Assembly (NCBI GenBank): GCA_937892155.1
Contig: CALAUG010000006.1
Coordinates: 1-54,968, forward strand
Origin: an uncultured Bacteroidales bacterium
GTDB lineage: Bacteria; Bacteroidota; Bacteroidia; Bacteroidales; UBA1715
Length of the DNA stretch: 54,968 nucleotides
Direction: 5' to 3'
The notes under the pieces are model-generated. The model was not told the DNA's origin and did no database searches. It saw only the letters and a program-made list of their open reading frames with translations. A program made the position numbers and the translations under genes. Each line of letters begins with the position of its first letter. Within the stretch, counting starts at the first letter, position 1. Positions 9,716 through 17,863 of the stretch are shown here, piece after piece.

Positions 9716-10340
9716 TCCTGATTCAGAAAAAAACAGACAAGCCATTCTTGGCGATTTGGAATCGGTAACGATTAATCCGCAATATAATTATGAAAAATTA
9801 TCTTCGGCAAAAGATTATTTCAAGCAACCAGAAGGTGATTTAGCAGAAGTTTACTGCGAAAAATTAAAATTGGTTGCAGGAAAACCTGAAATTGTTGATT
9901 CTGTTGATGCAGCATTTGCGCGAGTAAAGGAAATTATTGGCGAAGAAGTTTTGTTGTGCAACAATCCAGATTTACTTAAAATCCTTGAAGAAAAAAGCAT
10001 TGCATACAACACCGATCCTGAATATGCACGTGTTGCAAAATTCTCGCTTACTACTTGTGAAGCACTTGCAGCAAGAACGGGTAGTATATTTGTTTCTTCC
10101 GCTCAAATTGAGGGAAGACGTTTGGTTTCGGCAGCCGAGACGCATATTGTGTTAGCATACGCAAATCAAATCCGTCCCGATTTACCAGAATGCATGGATG
10201 TGATTGAAGCCAAATATGGCAACACATTTCCATCTCAGGTAACTGCTATAACTGGACCAAGTAGAACATCCGACATTGAAAAAACACTAGTCTTGGGCGC
10301 TCACGGACCCAAAAATCTTTATGTAATTATCGTGAAGTAA
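9708..10340 (+). CDS. LUD-domain protein (LutC-like)
   Basis: The C-terminal two thirds resemble the LUD (lactate-utilisation) domain, with LTTCEALAARTGSIFV and GPSRTSDIEKTLVLGAHGPKNLYVIIV. This ATG overlaps the ftsH stop; an upstream TTG at 9687 would extend it 7 residues into ftsH. No lutA/lutB partners are adjacent, so a role in lactate oxidation is only a family inference. Confidence 0.85.
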   Translation: MTNPDSEKNRQAILGDLESVTINPQYNYEKLSSAKDYFKQPEGDLAEVYCEKLKLVAGKPEIVDSVDAAFARVKEIIGEEVLLCNNPDLLKILEEKSIAYNTDPEYARVAKFSLTTCEALAARTGSIFVSSAQIEGRRLVSAAETHIVLAYANQIRPDLPECMDVIEAKYGNTFPSQVTAITGPSRTSDIEKTLVLGAHGPKNLYVIIVK

Positions 10341-10361
10341 GATAAAAGAAAGACAGCATTT

Positions 10362-11189
10362 ATGAAAAATCTTATTCTTCGTTGTATAACTGGCATCGTC
10401 TACATCGCGGTAATACTTGCCGCATTATTTACAAATTTGCCAGTGTTTTTTCTCATCTTTGGTATAATAATGCTCTTTGCACTAAATGAGTTTTACAAGA
10501 ATCTCAAAATTAGAGGTTTAGATGTTGATTTGGTATTGAGCAACATACTAGCAATCAGTATTTACACTTTACCAATTGTAGCTTTGTACACCACAAAATT
10601 CTCCACATTGCCAGCTATTATACTATTTGCATTGATTCTCTTTGCAATAGAATTATTCAGAGAACACGAGAATCCATTTCATAGAATCGCATATGGATTT
10701 TTAGGTATAATTTACACATGCCTACCATTTACGTTACTTGCATTCTATAAAATTAACAGTGTTTTGAGCACTGGCTATTCAGGTTCTAATTATGCCTCAA
10801 TGATGATATTGGCACTATTTATCTTCACTTGGTCAAATGATACATTCGCATACTGTACAGGAATGTTGATTGGAAGGCATCCTTTATGTCCTAAAATTTC
10901 TCCTAAAAAGACAATAGAAGGATTTTGCGGTGGATTGATTTTCACAATTGCGATTGCAATAATTTTAGAGAAAACACTTTTACCGGGTTTAAACGGACGT
11001 TTAATTATTTTGTCAATACTTATTGTCATTTTTTCAACACTTGGCGACATGGTTGAATCACGCTTCAAACGCTACATTGGCGTCAAAGACTCAGGAAAAA
11101 TGTTGCCAGGGCACGGAGGATTTCTTGATAGATTTGACAGCATTATTTTTTCAATTCCTGTATTTTTTGCATATTTGCAAATGTTTTGA
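10362..11189 (+). CDS. cdsA: Phosphatidate cytidylyltransferase
   Basis: It makes CDP-diacylglycerol from phosphatidate and CTP, the branch point for membrane phospholipids. There are about seven or eight hydrophobic helices. The C-terminal CDS signature reads SPKKTIEG ... GDMVESRFKR ... KDSGKMLPGHGGFLDRFDS. It is followed by psd, the last enzyme of phosphatidylethanolamine synthesis. Confidence 0.95.
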   Translation: MKNLILRCITGIVYIAVILAALFTNLPVFFLIFGIIMLFALNEFYKNLKIRGLDVDLVLSNILAISIYTLPIVALYTTKFSTLPAIILFALILFAIELFREHENPFHRIAYGFLGIIYTCLPFTLLAFYKINSVLSTGYSGSNYASMMILALFIFTWSNDTFAYCTGMLIGRHPLCPKISPKKTIEGFCGGLIFTIAIAIILEKTLLPGLNGRLIILSILIVIFSTLGDMVESRFKRYIGVKDSGKMLPGHGGFLDRFDSIIFSIPVFFAYLQMF

Positions 11190-11200
11190 TAAGTACTCAG

Positions 11201-11854
11201 ATGAAGATTCACAAAGAAGGATACTCTACCATTATTTTGGTCCTTGGAGTTTTATGTTTGCTAAATTTATATCTTCACCAAATACAAGTACATGCTATTG
11301 TTTTCTATAGTATTTTATCACTCTCCGTTCTATTCTTTGGTATTATTGTATTCTTTTTCCGCATACCCAAACGAGTATATACAGAAAAAGAAGATGGCTT
11401 GATTGCTCCCGCTGATGGTAAAATTGTAGTAATTGAAGACGTATTCGAAGATGATTATCTTCACTGTGACTGCAAACAGATTTCAATTTTTATGTCGCCA
11501 TTCAACGTTCATGTAAACCGCTACCCCATTTCGGGAAAAATACTTGAAAGTGAACATCACGACGGGGTAAAGTTACCAGCATTCAACCCAAAATCTTCCA
11601 CAAAAAACGAACGAACATCCATTATAATGGACACAAATTGCGGAAAGATTCTATGCCGTCAAATTGCAGGAGCCGTTGCACGAAGAATTGTTACATACGC
11701 AGAAGCTGGGTCGGATGCTACTCAAAACCAAGAATTGGGATTTATAAAATTCGGTTCACGCGTGGATGTTTTTATTCCAAAAGATTTGCAAGTTGTTGTT
11801 AGTTTAAATCAGAAGGTTCGCGGAGGTCAGACGCTTATAGCGAAAAAAGAATGA
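11201..11854 (+). CDS. psd: Phosphatidylserine decarboxylase proenzyme
   Basis: This is the short (PSD-A type) enzyme converting phosphatidylserine to phosphatidylethanolamine. An N-terminal hydrophobic helix pair (about 8-50) is followed by the catalytic domain with IFMSPFNVHVNR. The self-cleavage site is the GS of IKFGSRVDVF, whose Ser becomes the pyruvoyl group. I chose the ATG at 11201 rather than the TTG at 11186, which overlaps cdsA. mqnA overlaps the stop by 4 bases. Confidence 0.95.
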   Translation: MKIHKEGYSTIILVLGVLCLLNLYLHQIQVHAIVFYSILSLSVLFFGIIVFFFRIPKRVYTEKEDGLIAPADGKIVVIEDVFEDDYLHCDCKQISIFMSPFNVHVNRYPISGKILESEHHDGVKLPAFNPKSSTKNERTSIIMDTNCGKILCRQIAGAVARRIVTYAEAGSDATQNQELGFIKFGSRVDVFIPKDLQVVVSLNQKVRGGQTLIAKKE

Positions 11855-12600
11855 AAACGCGCATCGCAATAATAAATTACAGCAATACTATCCCTTTTAC
11901 ATATGGTTTACTAAGAGAGAAAGCATTACAAGGACTAGCAGAATTTTCGTATGGTTATCCCGCACAGGTCGCCCAAAAACTATGTAAAGACGAAGTGGAT
12001 ATGTCCATTATTTCTGTTGGTGCTATTCCATCAATTCCAAATGCAAACATTATTTCAAACTACTGTATAAGCGCCACGAAGCGTGTTGATTCCGTTCTTT
12101 TATGCTCCAACAAACCAATTGATCAAGTAACTACAATCACTTTAGATTATCAATCACGGACATCAAATCTTCTAGTACAAATTCTTGCAAAATATGCGTG
12201 GAATATTTCCCCTAAATTCAACATGGGCATTGCTGGCTACGAATTGAAGGATGACAACTCCGCAAAAGTAATTATAGGCGACCGTGCTCTCAATAATGCC
12301 TTTCAATTTGAATATGTTTATGATTTAGCATTGGAATGGTACAAAACCTTCAATATGCCATTTGTCTTTGCCGCATGGGTTGCAAACAAACAAATTCCAG
12401 AAGAATTTCTTCACATATTTGAATCTGCTTGCGAATATGGAGTAACCCACATAGACGAAGCAATACAAGATGCACATAAGACATTTACGTTTGACATAAT
12501 AAAATATCTTCACAACAGCGTAGAATATTCAATGTCCGACGTAAAACGTGCCTCAATAGAATTATTCTTTGAAAAAGGTCGCAAATTAAAACTCTTTTAG
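11851..12600 (+). CDS. mqnA: Chorismate dehydratase (futalosine menaquinone pathway)
   Basis: MqnA dehydrates chorismate to 3-enolpyruvylbenzoate, the first step of the futalosine route to menaquinone. The protein has the family's two-lobed periplasmic-binding-like fold pattern: IINYSNTIPFTYGL at the N-terminus, VDMSIISVGAIP and VIIGDRAL. It starts with an ATGA overlap on psd. Other mqn genes are not in the window. Confidence 0.88.
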   Translation: MKTRIAIINYSNTIPFTYGLLREKALQGLAEFSYGYPAQVAQKLCKDEVDMSIISVGAIPSIPNANIISNYCISATKRVDSVLLCSNKPIDQVTTITLDYQSRTSNLLVQILAKYAWNISPKFNMGIAGYELKDDNSAKVIIGDRALNNAFQFEYVYDLALEWYKTFNMPFVFAAWVANKQIPEEFLHIFESACEYGVTHIDEAIQDAHKTFTFDIIKYLHNSVEYSMSDVKRASIELFFEKGRKLKLF

Positions 12601-12626
12601 AAACAGTTAAAATTGCTAGAAATCAA

Positions 12627-12660
12627 TTTTGTTGATAGAAAAAACTTTCTATCAACAAAA
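12627..12660. promoter_or_regulatory. 15-bp perfect inverted repeat, candidate operator
   Basis: TTTTGTTGATAGAAA (12627-12641) and its exact reverse complement (12646-12660) flank a 4-base AAAC loop. The right arm ends 5 bases before the -7 box of the alcohol dehydrogenase gene and covers where the -33 element should be. It is AT-rich with no T-tract after it, so an operator fits better than a terminator. Confidence 0.55.
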
Positions 12661-12665
12661 CTCCA

Positions 12666-12673
12666 TACATTTG
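12666..12673 (+). promoter_or_regulatory. Promoter -7 box of the alcohol dehydrogenase gene
   Basis: TACATTTG matches TAnnTTTG, 22 bases before the start codon. The -33 position falls inside the inverted repeat at 12627-12660. Confidence 0.6.
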
Positions 12674-12695
12674 TAAAGAACAAAATACATAGTAT

Positions 12696-13874
12696 ATGGA
12701 AAATTTTAATTTTTATAGTCCGACAGAATTTGTCTTTGGGAAAGACAGAGAAAACGAAGTAGCATTATACGTTAAAAAATATGGAGGTACTAAAGTACTT
12801 TTACACTATGGTTCGTCTTCAGCAAAAAAATCAGGATTACTTGACAGAGTTATCAAATCTCTTCAAAAGGAGAACATCGCATTTATAGAATTAGGGGGCG
12901 TACAGCCAAATCCACACGATTCGCTCGTTTATAAAGGTATTGATATTTGCCGGCAAGAAGGTATAGATTTTATTTTGGCTGTAGGTGGTGGATCATCAAT
13001 TGACTCCGCAAAAGCCATTGCAATTGGCGTACCATACGATGGTGATTTTTGGGATTTTTATAGTGGTAAAGCTCCTCAAAAAGCATTACCGGTTGGAACA
13101 ATATTAACTATTGCTGCTGCAGGTAGTGAAGGTTCTGGTGATTCTGTTATCACAAAAGAAAATGGTATGTTAAAACGTGGCGCAGGAGGAGATTGCCTCC
13201 GTCCAAAGTTCTCCATCCTCAATCCCCAACTGACCTGTACACTACCAGCCTATCAAACTGCCTGCGGAGCAACCGACATTATGGCTCACATTTTTGAGAG
13301 ATACTTCACAAACACAACCGAAGTAGAAGTGACAGATAGATTATGCGAAGCCCTTTTAATGACCATGATTAAGGAAACGCCACGCGTCATTGCAGATCCA
13401 AACAATTATGATGCACGAGCAAATATTATGTGGGCAGGCATGGTCGCACATAACAACATTGTGGGTGTTGGACGTGAACAAGATTGGAACAGCCACGGCA
13501 TAGAACACGAACTTTCTGCATTATACGATTGTCCACATGGCGCAGGTCTCGCCGTTATTATGCCCTCTTGGATGGAATACGTTATGAACCACAACGTAAT
13601 GCGTTTTGCCCAAGTTGCGACAAGAGTTTGGGGCTGCAAAATGAATTTTGCAAATCCAGAAGAAACAGCTAAAGAAGGTATTAAACGTTTCCGTCAATTT
13701 TTGGTAAGTATCGGCATGCCTATAAATTTCACTCAATTAGGTGCAAAAGATTCTGACATACCTCAACTAGTAAAAACATTCGGCATCGGCGAAGGAGAAA
13801 CAGGAGGATTTGTACATCTAAAAGCAAAGGATATAGAAAATATTTATAAAATTGCAGCAAAAGCAAGTTTATAA
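12696..13874 (+). CDS. Iron-containing alcohol dehydrogenase (butanol dehydrogenase / YqhD-like)
   Basis: This is a group III NAD(P)H-dependent alcohol/aldehyde oxidoreductase, single domain, 392 residues. The Rossmann-like N-terminal half has the GGGSSIDSAKAIA nucleotide-binding motif (about 97-109). Metal ligands are expected from DIMAHIFE (Asp and His), the His in GIEHELSA and the His in CPHGAGLA. Substrate is probably short aldehydes, by family. It is a single gene between an inverted repeat with promoter and a strong terminator. Confidence 0.93.
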   Translation: MENFNFYSPTEFVFGKDRENEVALYVKKYGGTKVLLHYGSSSAKKSGLLDRVIKSLQKENIAFIELGGVQPNPHDSLVYKGIDICRQEGIDFILAVGGGSSIDSAKAIAIGVPYDGDFWDFYSGKAPQKALPVGTILTIAAAGSEGSGDSVITKENGMLKRGAGGDCLRPKFSILNPQLTCTLPAYQTACGATDIMAHIFERYFTNTTEVEVTDRLCEALLMTMIKETPRVIADPNNYDARANIMWAGMVAHNNIVGVGREQDWNSHGIEHELSALYDCPHGAGLAVIMPSWMEYVMNHNVMRFAQVATRVWGCKMNFANPEETAKEGIKRFRQFLVSIGMPINFTQLGAKDSDIPQLVKTFGIGEGETGGFVHLKAKDIENIYKIAAKASL

Positions 13875-13893
13875 AATATTTTCTCAAAAAAAT

Positions 13894-13929
13894 AAAAATC
13901 CAGCAATCATACGGTTGCTGGATTTTTTT
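13894..13929. terminator. Bidirectional rho-independent terminator
   Basis: A 13-bp stem (13894-13906 with 13915-13927; AATCCAGCAA/TTGCTGGATT core) ends in a T-run on the plus strand and a T-rich run on the minus strand. It separates the converging alcohol dehydrogenase and ilvN genes. Confidence 0.85.
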
Positions 13930-13943
13930 CTCTAACAAATTCT

Positions 13944-14486
13944 CTATAGGTTATAAAAGAAGCTACTATCTTTTTCTGCCATATATTCGTCCAACGTTTT
14001 CATTGGTTTTGTTATGATTACACGGCCAGAACGGATGAACTCCAAAATACCAAGTGGGCGAAGTTTTTCAAGCAATTCCTGCGTTTGCTCTGCAGTTCCC
14101 GTTTTTTCAATCACAAAATAATCTTGTTGCATATCAAGAATGCGGGCATTGTTTTCGCGAATGAATCGACCCATGTTAATCATTTTTATAGCTGACATAG
14201 GCATTTTGTATAAGGCCAATTCTTGTGCAATCAATTGTTCTTCTTCGTAATAGAATGCTTTAATGACTTCAACAAGTTTGTCAATTTGATTTACGACTTT
14301 TTCAACAGTCGTTTTTGTTGAATTAACAACAATAGTAAAGCTATGAATTCCTTTGATTTGCGATTCCGAAACCGTCAAACTTTCAATATTGATTTTACGA
14401 CGGGTAAAAACAATTGTGATTTTATTCAACAAACCAATATGGTTTTCGGTGAATGCTGTAATTGTATATTGTTTTTGTTCTTCCAT
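13944..14486 (-). CDS. ilvN: Acetolactate synthase small (regulatory) subunit
   Basis: This is the regulatory subunit of acetohydroxyacid synthase. An N-terminal ACT domain (about 7-80; TITAFTENHIGLLNKI, NIESLTV) binds branched-chain amino acids for feedback control. The C-terminal ALS_ss domain follows. It is the last gene of the ilv operon and starts 7 bases after the ilvB stop. No ilvC follows. Confidence 0.95.
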   Translation of the reverse strand: MEEQKQYTITAFTENHIGLLNKITIVFTRRKINIESLTVSESQIKGIHSFTIVVNSTKTTVEKVVNQIDKLVEVIKAFYYEEEQLIAQELALYKMPMSAIKMINMGRFIRENNARILDMQQDYFVIEKTGTAEQTQELLEKLRPLGILEFIRSGRVIITKPMKTLDEYMAEKDSSFFYNL

Positions 14487-14493
14487 AGTCTTA

Positions 14494-16170
14494 TTATTTT
14501 AATTTCATTTCGGCAACACCGGCGCCTGGTTCAATCATTGGTAAAATGTCTTCTTCGGGTTCTATAATAACTTCCAATACGTAGGGTTTATCATCGGCCA
14601 ACATTTCGTCAATTGCTTTTGATAAATCCTCTCGTTTTTCAACACGTTTGCTATTTACTTTCCAACCTTTCGAAATAACTGAAAAATCAGGGCCTGCGAT
14701 GTCAACGAAAGAATAACGATGACCGAAGAAACGAGCCTGCCATTGACGAACGTTACCAAGATACGTGTTATTCAACAATACGATTTTCAATCCAATATTG
14801 TTTGCGGCCATAGTTCCTAATTCCTGTGCTGTCATTTGGAAACCACCGTCTCCAACAAAGGTGATAACTTGTTTTTCAGGACGGGCAACTTTTGCACCAA
14901 TACCAGCAGGGATTCCATAGCCCATTGTTCCAAGACCACCAGAAGTAAGGATTTTAGAACCTTTCTTGAATTTATAATAACGACAGGTAGCCATTTGATT
15001 TTGCCCAACATCGGTAACAACAATGGCAGTGCCTTTGGTTTTCTCCGAAATCATATTAACAACTTCGCACATTTTGATTGCTTCTGTTGTTGGGTGGATT
15101 GCTGGTTCTATAACCTCTTTATTTTCAATTTCTTGAAGTGGCTTAAAACTATCAAACCATTCCTTGTGATTTGCTGGTTTTACGGCATTTGTCAATGCTT
15201 TCAATGCTGTTTTTGCATCACAGTTTACAGAAAGAGTCGGTTTGAAAATTTTACCAATTTCGGCTCTATCAATTTCTATATGAATAATTTTCGCTTGTTT
15301 TGCAAATTTTTCCAAACGTCCAGTTACACGGCTGTCAAAACGAAGTCCGACACCGATAATCAAATCAGCCTCGTTGGTCTTTACGTTTGGTGCATAATTT
15401 CCGTGCATACCGAGCATACCAACAAAATTAGGATGATCGTATTCAATCGTATTCAAGCTCATAATAGTTGAAGCGATTGGAATATTTGCCTTTTCCGATA
15501 ATGCAATCAATTCTTCTTGCGCTTGAGCAATTTCAACACCATGACCAGCAAAAATCATTGGACGTTGAGCTTGGTTAATCAATTCAACTGCATTGTCGAT
15601 TTCTGTCTGATTTAATTTTGGATAAGGATAATATCCACGAATATATTCGCAAGGTTTATACGAAAATTCAGTTTCATTGACTAAAGCATCTTTTGTGATA
15701 TCTATCAATACTGGACCTGGACGACCTGTTCTTGCAAGATAAAATGCTTTCGCAATAATTTCAGGAATTTCTTCGGCCGAAGTAATTTGATAATTCCATT
15801 TTGTAATTGGCATAGTAACACCAATGATATCAACTTCCTGAAATTCATCGGTTCCCAACGATTTAGAAACAACTTGTGCGGTAATGGCAACTATTGGAGT
15901 TGAATCTATCATTGCATCGGCAATACCAGTTACTAAATTTGTGGCGCCTGGTCCCGATGTGGCTAAACATACGCCAACCTTTCCTGTAGCGCGGGCATAA
16001 CCTTGCGCAGCGTGTACTGCACCTTGTTCGTGACGAGTAAGAATATGGTTGATTGCCGAGAAACTGTATAATTTATCGTACAAAGGCATGATTGTTCCGC
16101 CAGGATATCCGAAAACGGTATCAATACCTTCTTTTTTTAAGCATTGTAAAATTGCATCAGCACCAGTCAT
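14494..16170 (-). CDS. ilvB: Acetolactate synthase large (catalytic) subunit
   Basis: It is the thiamine-diphosphate enzyme that condenses pyruvate with pyruvate or 2-oxobutyrate, the first shared step of valine/isoleucine synthesis. N-terminal FGYPGG and RHEQGAVHAAQGYARATGK contain the catalytic Glu. The central FAD/TPP domain follows, and the C-terminal TPP motif runs from GDGGFQM to NNTYLGNVRQWQ. Length of 558 residues is normal. A methyltransferase gene ends 17 bases upstream instead of the expected ilvD. Confidence 0.97.
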   Translation of the reverse strand: MTGADAILQCLKKEGIDTVFGYPGGTIMPLYDKLYSFSAINHILTRHEQGAVHAAQGYARATGKVGVCLATSGPGATNLVTGIADAMIDSTPIVAITAQVVSKSLGTDEFQEVDIIGVTMPITKWNYQITSAEEIPEIIAKAFYLARTGRPGPVLIDITKDALVNETEFSYKPCEYIRGYYPYPKLNQTEIDNAVELINQAQRPMIFAGHGVEIAQAQEELIALSEKANIPIASTIMSLNTIEYDHPNFVGMLGMHGNYAPNVKTNEADLIIGVGLRFDSRVTGRLEKFAKQAKIIHIEIDRAEIGKIFKPTLSVNCDAKTALKALTNAVKPANHKEWFDSFKPLQEIENKEVIEPAIHPTTEAIKMCEVVNMISEKTKGTAIVVTDVGQNQMATCRYYKFKKGSKILTSGGLGTMGYGIPAGIGAKVARPEKQVITFVGDGGFQMTAQELGTMAANNIGLKIVLLNNTYLGNVRQWQARFFGHRYSFVDIAGPDFSVISKGWKVNSKRVEKREDLSKAIDEMLADDKPYVLEVIIEPEEDILPMIEPGAGVAEMKLK

Positions 16171-16187
16171 TTGTTTAAATTTATTTG

Positions 16188-17099
16188 TTAGTCTTCGAAT
16201 AAAGATAATTGATTATTCTTTTTATATTTTATTTTAAAATTCTCCAGAAATTCATCAACTTTATTTGAATGATTAAAAAGAAACCATTTAATGTGATTTT
16301 GTATATACTCATTTCTTATGTCTATATTGTTTAAGTCATTAGGAATTCGTAGCATTCGTTCATCAACACTGTCAAATCCAAAAAATGGTTGTTCTAATCT
16401 GTTTTTTATTTGTTGAACATAATTTTCATTTAATTCAAATCCAATACAAGAACGATTAAGCTGTTGACAAACTCTCAATGTCGTTCCGCTACCACTAAAT
16501 GGATCCAAAACCATATCATGTTCGTTACTAGAGGCTAAAATCATTCTTTCCATTAACGCTTCAGGCTTTTGCGTTGGATGTTGTTGTCTATTTTCTTGAC
16601 AATAATGAATATGAGAAATATTCCAAACATCACCAGGGTTTGCACCTCTCATATTATTTATTTTTCGGTAATATTTTTGAGGTATACGAATAGAATCTAA
16701 ATTAAAAGTAAACTTAGTCGTTTTAGTAAACATTAAAATATCGTCATGTCTAGGAGAATACCCCTTGGTTCTACCCATACCTTGTGTATAATGCCAACAA
16801 ATCCAATTACAAAACGACATATGTAAGTCATTTTCTAGGATTTGGTAGATATAAGAAATAAAACGAAATCCAATAAAAACATATATAGTACCTGTTTTTT
16901 TTAAAACTCTATAGGCTTCACTTAACCATGCTTTTGAAAAATTAATATATTCATCGAAATCTTGTTTGTCAGATTCATTTCCATAATTTTTGCCAATATT
17001 GTATGGCGGATCTGCAATAATTAAATCTATAGAGTTATCTTTAATGTTTTTAAATAACTCCAAACAATTTCCTGTATATATCTTTATTGTTTTATCCAT
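16188..17099 (-). CDS. Type II DNA methyltransferase (N6-adenine or N4-cytosine, beta-type order)
   Basis: Catalytic motif IV DPPYN is at 30-34, near the N-terminus. The SAM-binding motif I DPFSGSGTT is at 199-207, after the family's HPTQKPEALMER segment. This motif order is that of beta-class amino-methyltransferases. The C-terminal extension (about 240-303) may add target specificity. It overlaps the upstream endonuclease gene by 16 bases. The DNA is visibly more AT-rich than the flanking ilv genes, consistent with acquisition. Target sequence is unknown. Confidence 0.9.
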   Translation of the reverse strand: MDKTIKIYTGNCLELFKNIKDNSIDLIIADPPYNIGKNYGNESDKQDFDEYINFSKAWLSEAYRVLKKTGTIYVFIGFRFISYIYQILENDLHMSFCNWICWHYTQGMGRTKGYSPRHDDILMFTKTTKFTFNLDSIRIPQKYYRKINNMRGANPGDVWNISHIHYCQENRQQHPTQKPEALMERMILASSNEHDMVLDPFSGSGTTLRVCQQLNRSCIGFELNENYVQQIKNRLEQPFFGFDSVDERMLRIPNDLNNIDIRNEYIQNHIKWFLFNHSNKVDEFLENFKIKYKKNNQLSLFED

Positions 17100-17854
17100 C
17101 CAAATTTAATAGCTAATGTTTCCCAGTCTTTAATTGTTCGTTTTGAAGAAGAAAGGTATTTTTTATCTAAAATTTGACAAAATTCCCACGTTGTTCTTGG
17201 TGTTAAGTTGACATAATGTATATCTTTTATTTGTATTTGACCTGTCCCTAACGCTGGATTGTAACTTAAATCGGGTTCAGAAATGTATTTAATGTCGTAA
17301 GCATTGTATTTGACAACTTCCATGACGCCATCAATGAGTCCAGTTTTAGAATTTCTTTTGGAGTAAACCTTGTGTTTCAGTGATAAAATAACAAAAATAT
17401 AATCCGCATCTTCCACATATGCTGTTCTAATTCTTGCATAAGAAGTTATATTAGGAGATTTACCCGATTCTGGCAAATCTTCTGCTGTTGCTTTAGAATC
17501 CACATTTGCTGATACAACAGAACCAAAAGAACATGTCTTCTTAAATTGAAGAATAATGTCAGCCATATCTAAACGTGAACAAATTTCTGTATGAATCAAA
17601 TTCCATTTATTTTTATTTTGACATATAGATTCAAATAATTCACCAGCCCAAGCTTCTACAAATGGTCCCGCTATTTTATTTATATTCTCCATTGGCAGAC
17701 CATTTTTAAGATTAGTATTTATAATAATTTTGTTTAAGCCGTTTTTTATAGCATGTTTTAAAATATCTTCTATTTGTTTTATTATATAGTTAGATATAAC
17801 ATAATAATCGGAGGACTCCTTTGGCTTTTTAAAATTATAATCTTGATACTTCAT
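17084..17854 (-). CDS. Probable type II restriction endonuclease
   Basis: I do not recognise a named family. It is called an endonuclease because it is tightly coupled (16-base overlap) to the methyltransferase. It also has a plausible PD-(D/E)xK core: Asp96/Asp99 in RLDMADIIL, then Asp119-x-Lys121 in VDSKAT, with a Glu-rich helix before it (EAWAGELFE). The protein has 256 residues and is Lys/Asn/Ile-rich. It starts 9 bases after the ilvD stop, leaving almost no room for its own promoter. Confidence 0.7.
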   Translation of the reverse strand: MKYQDYNFKKPKESSDYYVISNYIIKQIEDILKHAIKNGLNKIIINTNLKNGLPMENINKIAGPFVEAWAGELFESICQNKNKWNLIHTEICSRLDMADIILQFKKTCSFGSVVSANVDSKATAEDLPESGKSPNITSYARIRTAYVEDADYIFVILSLKHKVYSKRNSKTGLIDGVMEVVKYNAYDIKYISEPDLSYNPALGTGQIQIKDIHYVNLTPRTTWEFCQILDKKYLSSSKRTIKDWETLAIKFGWIKQ

Positions 17855-17863
17855 ATTTATAAA

